A DNA stretch of 64,000 bases from NCBI GenBank assembly GCA_030737875.1, contig CM060919.1:806169160-806233159 (forward strand), given 5' to 3'. The notes below the pieces were generated by a model. The model was not told the DNA's origin and ran no database searches. It saw only the letters and a list, made by a program, of their open reading frames with translations. Source of the stretch: Allium sativum (taxonomy: Eukaryota; Streptophyta; Magnoliopsida; Asparagales; Amaryllidaceae). A program made the translations under genes and the position numbers. Shown here in pieces: positions 60,201 through 64,000 of the stretch. The stretch's first letter is position 1; each line of letters begins with the position of its first letter.

Positions 60201-60905
60201 TGGGTACGACTAGTTGAGATAGGAGCAGGCAGCACCTATGACAACAACTAGAAATACACGAAACTACCACCATCGTTAATCATTAGCGGAAGGGATCATC
60301 CCATCTTGATTTGACTAGTAATAGTGTAGAGTAGTTAGTAGTTTGTAGTGAAGCATACATCTTACCTTATTTGTCCTGCCATACCTGCCATTTGTGCCGT
60401 GAATCCTCTTATCCACGTTGTATGCCTGTCATTTTTACCTTTATTTATTTACTGGCTAAAAGTTACTGGACTCACCAGACGTATGTCTGACCTAGTTTGT
60501 TTCGCCTCTTTTCTTCAGTCCCCCCCACCCCCCCCCCCCCCCCCGTGGTTCTCAGGGAGGAAACACCCAGGTTTAGTCAGGATTTGGATATCATCTTCTA
60601 GGAGCTACTTCTGAAGTATGGCTCGAGTCTCTGTCTCTTATATGGCTTGCTCTTTAATATGGGGAATGATGTTTTTCTTTTAAATACCTATGTACTCTGA
60701 TGATGTAAGACAAAAGTGTTTTAATCGTTTTATGAATCATGGTATTATGTAACAAAGTATTTTGGTGATTTAATAAAGTTGTTTATTTTCCGCTGCAAAA
60801 TTTTTATATCTGTCTTGTGATATTCTATGTCTGTTTACCAAAAACGCTCCACTAAAGTTAGGGCATTCCCTTTGAGAGTGACCTTAATGGAGGTGGGGTG
60901 TTACA
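57295..60905 (+). repeat. F 3' LTR (3611 bp)
   Basis: Same modules as the 5' LTR: GGTCGACC cluster 57541-57592 (better preserved here), TATA 57724-57731, hairpins, AATAAA 60772-60777. It has a long C run at 60521-60544 that is short in the 5' LTR. Confidence 0.88.
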
Positions 60906-62703
60906 GTAAAAATAAATAGTAGTATTCCCCAATAAAGCAAAGCAAGCCATAGCCAATTCAGATCCAAGCTGTCCATGAAAGAGCCTTGGAGCTTGGTAAG
61001 ATCCGAACTAAGTTGTATTCCCACCCTGAGAACCTTAGGGGGGAGAAACGAAAGAAAAAGAGGTGAAAACAAAACGGGTCAGTCATAAAGACTGGTAAGT
61101 CCTAGTGACTTTCAGCATAAAAACAACTAAAGATAACATGGCATGAATAAACTGAAAATAAACATAAGCATGATGACATGTTAAGCTACAGGCACGATGA
61201 ATCAAGTATAACATCCCATATTTCCTGTCAAGAGTAGCATCACAAGGTTCCTACCAAGTATCACATCACAAGGTTTCTATCAAGTATAACATCGCAAGAT
61301 TTCTAAGCTTCGTCATTAAAATATTTCAGTGATATCTATTTGCTCTGCACCACCTGAATAGTGTCCCAACTAGTGATCTATATAAAATGATCATAAGATA
61401 ACGTGATCCCAATCCCCGAAATTGTGGTTTGTTTCAGGTGTACATCTATTATTTATCACCTAGATCTAATCTAGGGTTTTCTATTGGGCGCTTCCCAGAT
61501 TCAACCAGGGTTTACGCGACCAAGGTCCAACTAGGGTTTATGCTACCTATTGAATGCTTCTCGGATTCGGGGTTTATGCGACCTAGGTCCAGCTAGGGAT
61601 TATGCTACCTGCGTGTGTCATACGGCCCCCAATGATTGTAGATACCTATGCTGGTCCCACCCTAGGGTGTATCAAGCACCATGGTGGCGGCCTGACACAA
61701 TTCTAGAATGCATAGTGTATACTACTGGTGCCCAATGCCTGCTTTTTCTGCTCCGAAGTGCGTGCACGCCTGCACTCCGTTAGAACCTACACTGCTGCAC
61801 CACTCGCCGTCGCTTTGACCGCTTACAATCAGCCCAGTAATCGTGCCCCACCCTGCCTAGTTTCAGGGTACCATGATACACCTATGTGGGTTACTACTGA
61901 AATAGGTCCCTGTTACTAGGGTTCCCTACTGGTTAAGTTTGTGGGCCTATATGTACAGATATTACCTACCTACCCGTGATGTACTTAAGCCACTGATTCA
62001 AGCATGTTTATTAATGGTTAAGTTTGTGGGCCTATATTTACTAATATTACCCACCAACCCGATATGTACTTAACCCTCTCACTGATTCAAGTATGTTTAT
62101 TTAACGGTTAAGTTCGTGGGCCTATATATACTAATATTACCCACCAACCTGATATGTACTTAACCCTCTACGTCCATCACGTTAAGTTGGCAAAGTGTTC
62201 TCTCTTGTTTTACTTAACCCTACCGCATGTCTTGTTATATCGGTTAAGTGTTGCCTTCGCGTGTTTACTTAACCCTACCACACACCATGTCATATTGGTT
62301 AGGCATCGCCAACCCATCCAAGTTAACTTAACCCACCTATTCGTCAGATTGCATTGGTTAAGTGTTTCCAAGTAATTCATGACTTAACCCGCCTACGTAT
62401 CGTGTCAAGTTGGTTAAGTGTTGTCTATCGATTCATAACTTAACCCCGCTATTGTAGCATATCAAATTGGTTAAGTGTTTTCAAGCAATTCGTGACTTAA
62501 CCCGCCTACGTATCATATCAAGTTGGTTAAGTGTTATCTATATGTTAAAGTTGACTTAACCCTGCCACGCGTCATGTTATATTGGTTGAGTGTTATCAAA
62601 TCATTCAAGTTGACTCAACCCATCCACTAATCATGTTATAACGGTTAAGTGTTCTTAAATTAATCCTACCCACTTGTCTAATTAACATGTTATATTGGTT
62701 AAG
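60906..62703 (-). repeat. D 5' LTR, remaining part
   Basis: Continues from 51351. It contains a diverged duplication sharing TCTAGGG/CTAGGG and TATGCTACCT-type sequence (about 61511-61613) and the GGTTAAG hairpin array (62005-62703). It is cut off at 62703 where E starts; the missing head corresponds to 35180-37061 in the 3' LTR. Confidence 0.8.
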
Positions 62704-63616
62704 TGTAACGACCCGGAATTTTGGCCGTTGAATTCTGAATATTTAAATTTGTTTTAAGAATTTTAATTGAATTACATATAGGAATTTATTTATTTAAAAC
62801 GAAGTTTGAACGTATAATATATAATATAATTATAAAACGAGCTCGAAAACGCGCGGCAGTTCGTAATATGGAATTTTGAACTTCAACTGAGAATACATGA
62901 TTCGTTATAAGTCGGATTTCTGTGAAACAAGAAACGTTGGAACCGTATCGATGATAATTTTCATATGAAAGAGAAAAATCTAGATTTCGTGTTATAATTT
63001 GTTAGTTATGGTCAAATCAAATTTTGAAATAGTCGCTGTGGAAATCGTTATTTAAAATATACGCGTTAAAATAGCCGTTTTGCAAACGGACTCTGTTTTC
63101 GACGAAATCAGTTTCATTGGGACCGTATCGTTAGATTATTGTACGATGGTGAGTGGCGTGGAAAACCGATGTCGTATGTAACCACGGTAGCCGTAAACGC
63201 TCGTTCAGTGCAATTAAATTAATTCAACTGAATAAAGGGATATTAGAGTGTAACTTGAATAGACGATCGAATCAGGCCACGAAACCAGTTCCGGTGAGTT
63301 CGTAGCGTCGGATATAGTCAGGGTAGGTATATAGTTTATTATTTTTAGAGATCGACAAATTTGGTGTTCAGAAGGGCAGTGCGGTGCGCGCCAAAAACAG
63401 CCTACCGGGGCAACAGTCTCAGAATGCGACCAAACTAGTGCCGTTGGGTTCGTATCGAAAAGTTATTGTCGACGTTCGCAGTTTCGAGGTGATTTGATTT
63501 ATCTGGTGATCGTGAAAAATTTAAACGTGTGTTCATTTCTGGTTTTATAAAGGAAATTTTTTTCATACGATGTCAGAATGCGACGAAACTTGTCCCATTG
63601 GGTTCAGAATACCTTT
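62704..63616 (+). repeat. E: head of a third LARD-like LTR
   Basis: Starts TGTAACGACCCGGAATTTTGGCCG inside D's GGTTAAG array. It is diverged from A and C but collinear with their heads: an AATATAATTATAAAA tract, a CGGCAGTTCG tract, then GACGAAATCAG...GGGACCGTATCG (63099-63131). Related modules recur at 63426-63464 and 63578-63612. No LTR end, primer site or interior is seen before similarity fades near 63616. Confidence 0.65.
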
Positions 63617-64000
63617 TTACACCATGATTAGCTTTTTAATCAGTAAACAAAATATCACTACAAACTCATTCTAAAAGAAACTACAGTTACCATGCAATAG
63701 TACAATGACCCATGTTCTTCCTACACTCTTCGTGCTTAAGAAATACATTAAGTATGGCCCAAATCAACTTCAGCTACCTACATAAGATATGAGCAAACAT
63801 GCTGACGAAAATTCAAACAATTCATCAAACAACTAGCCGACATGAAATTTACAACAGTCTATATATGCACATGCTACTCACAGCCTACAGCTGTATAAGT
63901 CCAGAACTTTGAATTCCATAAATTGGGTTGGCCAATTAAAAAGGGAAGAGTAGAAACTTGTCTGTCCTATGCGAGACATATCCTTGATGGATTGAAAGCG
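63617..64000. other. Unassigned right edge
   Basis: 384 bp not matching any other part of the window. On the minus strand about 39 codons are open from the window edge, followed by sequence of 3'-UTR-like character, but nothing is recognisable. It may be another element or the end of a gene. Confidence 0.4.

Larger units (their letters stand above)
51352..60905 (+). mobile_element. Element F: Del/Tekay-like element with broken gag, inserted in the D 5' LTR
   Basis: 9554 bp: 5' LTR 51352-54974, interior 54975-57294, 3' LTR 57295-60905. The LTR ends form a 9-bp inverted repeat TGTAACACC...GGTGTTACA in the 3' LTR; the 5' LTR starts AGTAACACC. The tRNA-iMet primer site, gag with two CCHC knuckles and the GGGGACGAAATCC plus purine-tract ending place it with Del/Tekay chromoviruses. 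Pol is missing. The LTRs differ by several per cent, so it is older than A, C, G and H. Confidence 0.9.
34401..62703 (-). mobile_element. Element D: Del/Tekay-like LTR retrotransposon, interrupted by G and F, both ends truncated
   Basis: On the minus strand: 5' LTR 62703-60906 plus 51351-51084 (split by F; head removed where E begins), primer site 51081-51070, interior 51083-49078 plus 37447-37062 (split by G), purine tract, 3' LTR 37061 to about 34401 (tail missing). Shared tracts such as GTGGGCCTATAT and repeated GGTTAAGTG identify the two LTRs, whose full length would be about 4 kb. The interior carries a decayed gag and no pol. It is related to F, which lies in opposite orientation inside it. 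Confidence 0.8.

Overview
The window is nuclear plant DNA, most likely from a eudicot with a large, retrotransposon-rich genome. Primer-binding sites complementary to plant initiator-tRNA-Met (TGGTATCAGAGC) and tRNA-Asp (TGGCGCCGTTGCCGGGG), LTR termini of the TGT..ACA or TG..CA type, purine tracts of plant Ty3/gypsy and Ty1/copia kind, and very AT-rich sequence all point this way. I see no convincing host gene. Almost every base can be assigned to a nest of eight LTR-retrotransposon copies, named A to H here. None of them encodes reverse transcriptase or integrase, so all are non-autonomous or decayed.

Left half (1-34285): a family of giant-LTR, nearly empty elements (LARDs, probably derived from Del/Tekay chromoviruses). 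Copy A lies on the minus strand: part of its 3' LTR at 1-679, a 1039-bp interior at 680-1718, and its 5' LTR at 1719-15639. That 5' LTR is interrupted by element H (5864-13196, tRNA-Asp primed, Athila/Tat-like), which carries the only long intact ORF in the window. A abuts the decayed minus-strand LTR B (15640-16349 and 30217-34285). B is split by copy C (16350-30211, plus strand), a complete and very young element with two near-identical 6.4-kb LTRs around a 1039-bp non-coding interior, flanked by the target duplication CATGG.

Right half (34401-62703): element D, minus strand, another Del/Tekay-like family with roughly 4-kb LTRs. G (37448-49072, plus strand, SIRE-like Ty1/copia, 3.67-kb LTRs, a gag but no pol, target duplication ATCTA) is inserted in its interior. 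F (51352-60905, plus strand, same family as D, 3.6-kb LTRs, broken gag with two zinc knuckles) is inserted in its 5' LTR. E (62704 to about 63616) is the head of a further LARD-like LTR. The last 384 bp are unassigned.

By-eye LTR divergence orders the insertions as C (about 0.15 %), G (about 0.3 %), H (about 0.7 %), A (about 1.3 %), F (several per cent), with D and B older still. Beyond the element map, the most interesting signals are inside the LTRs: a conserved palindrome/TATA/hairpin promoter module in A, B and C; an interchangeable minisatellite slot and GC-rich slot; arrays of hairpin units in D and F; tandem GGTCGACC palindromes upstream of the D/F TATA box; and a 460-bp identical patch in otherwise diverged F LTRs. 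All comparisons were made by eye without alignment software.
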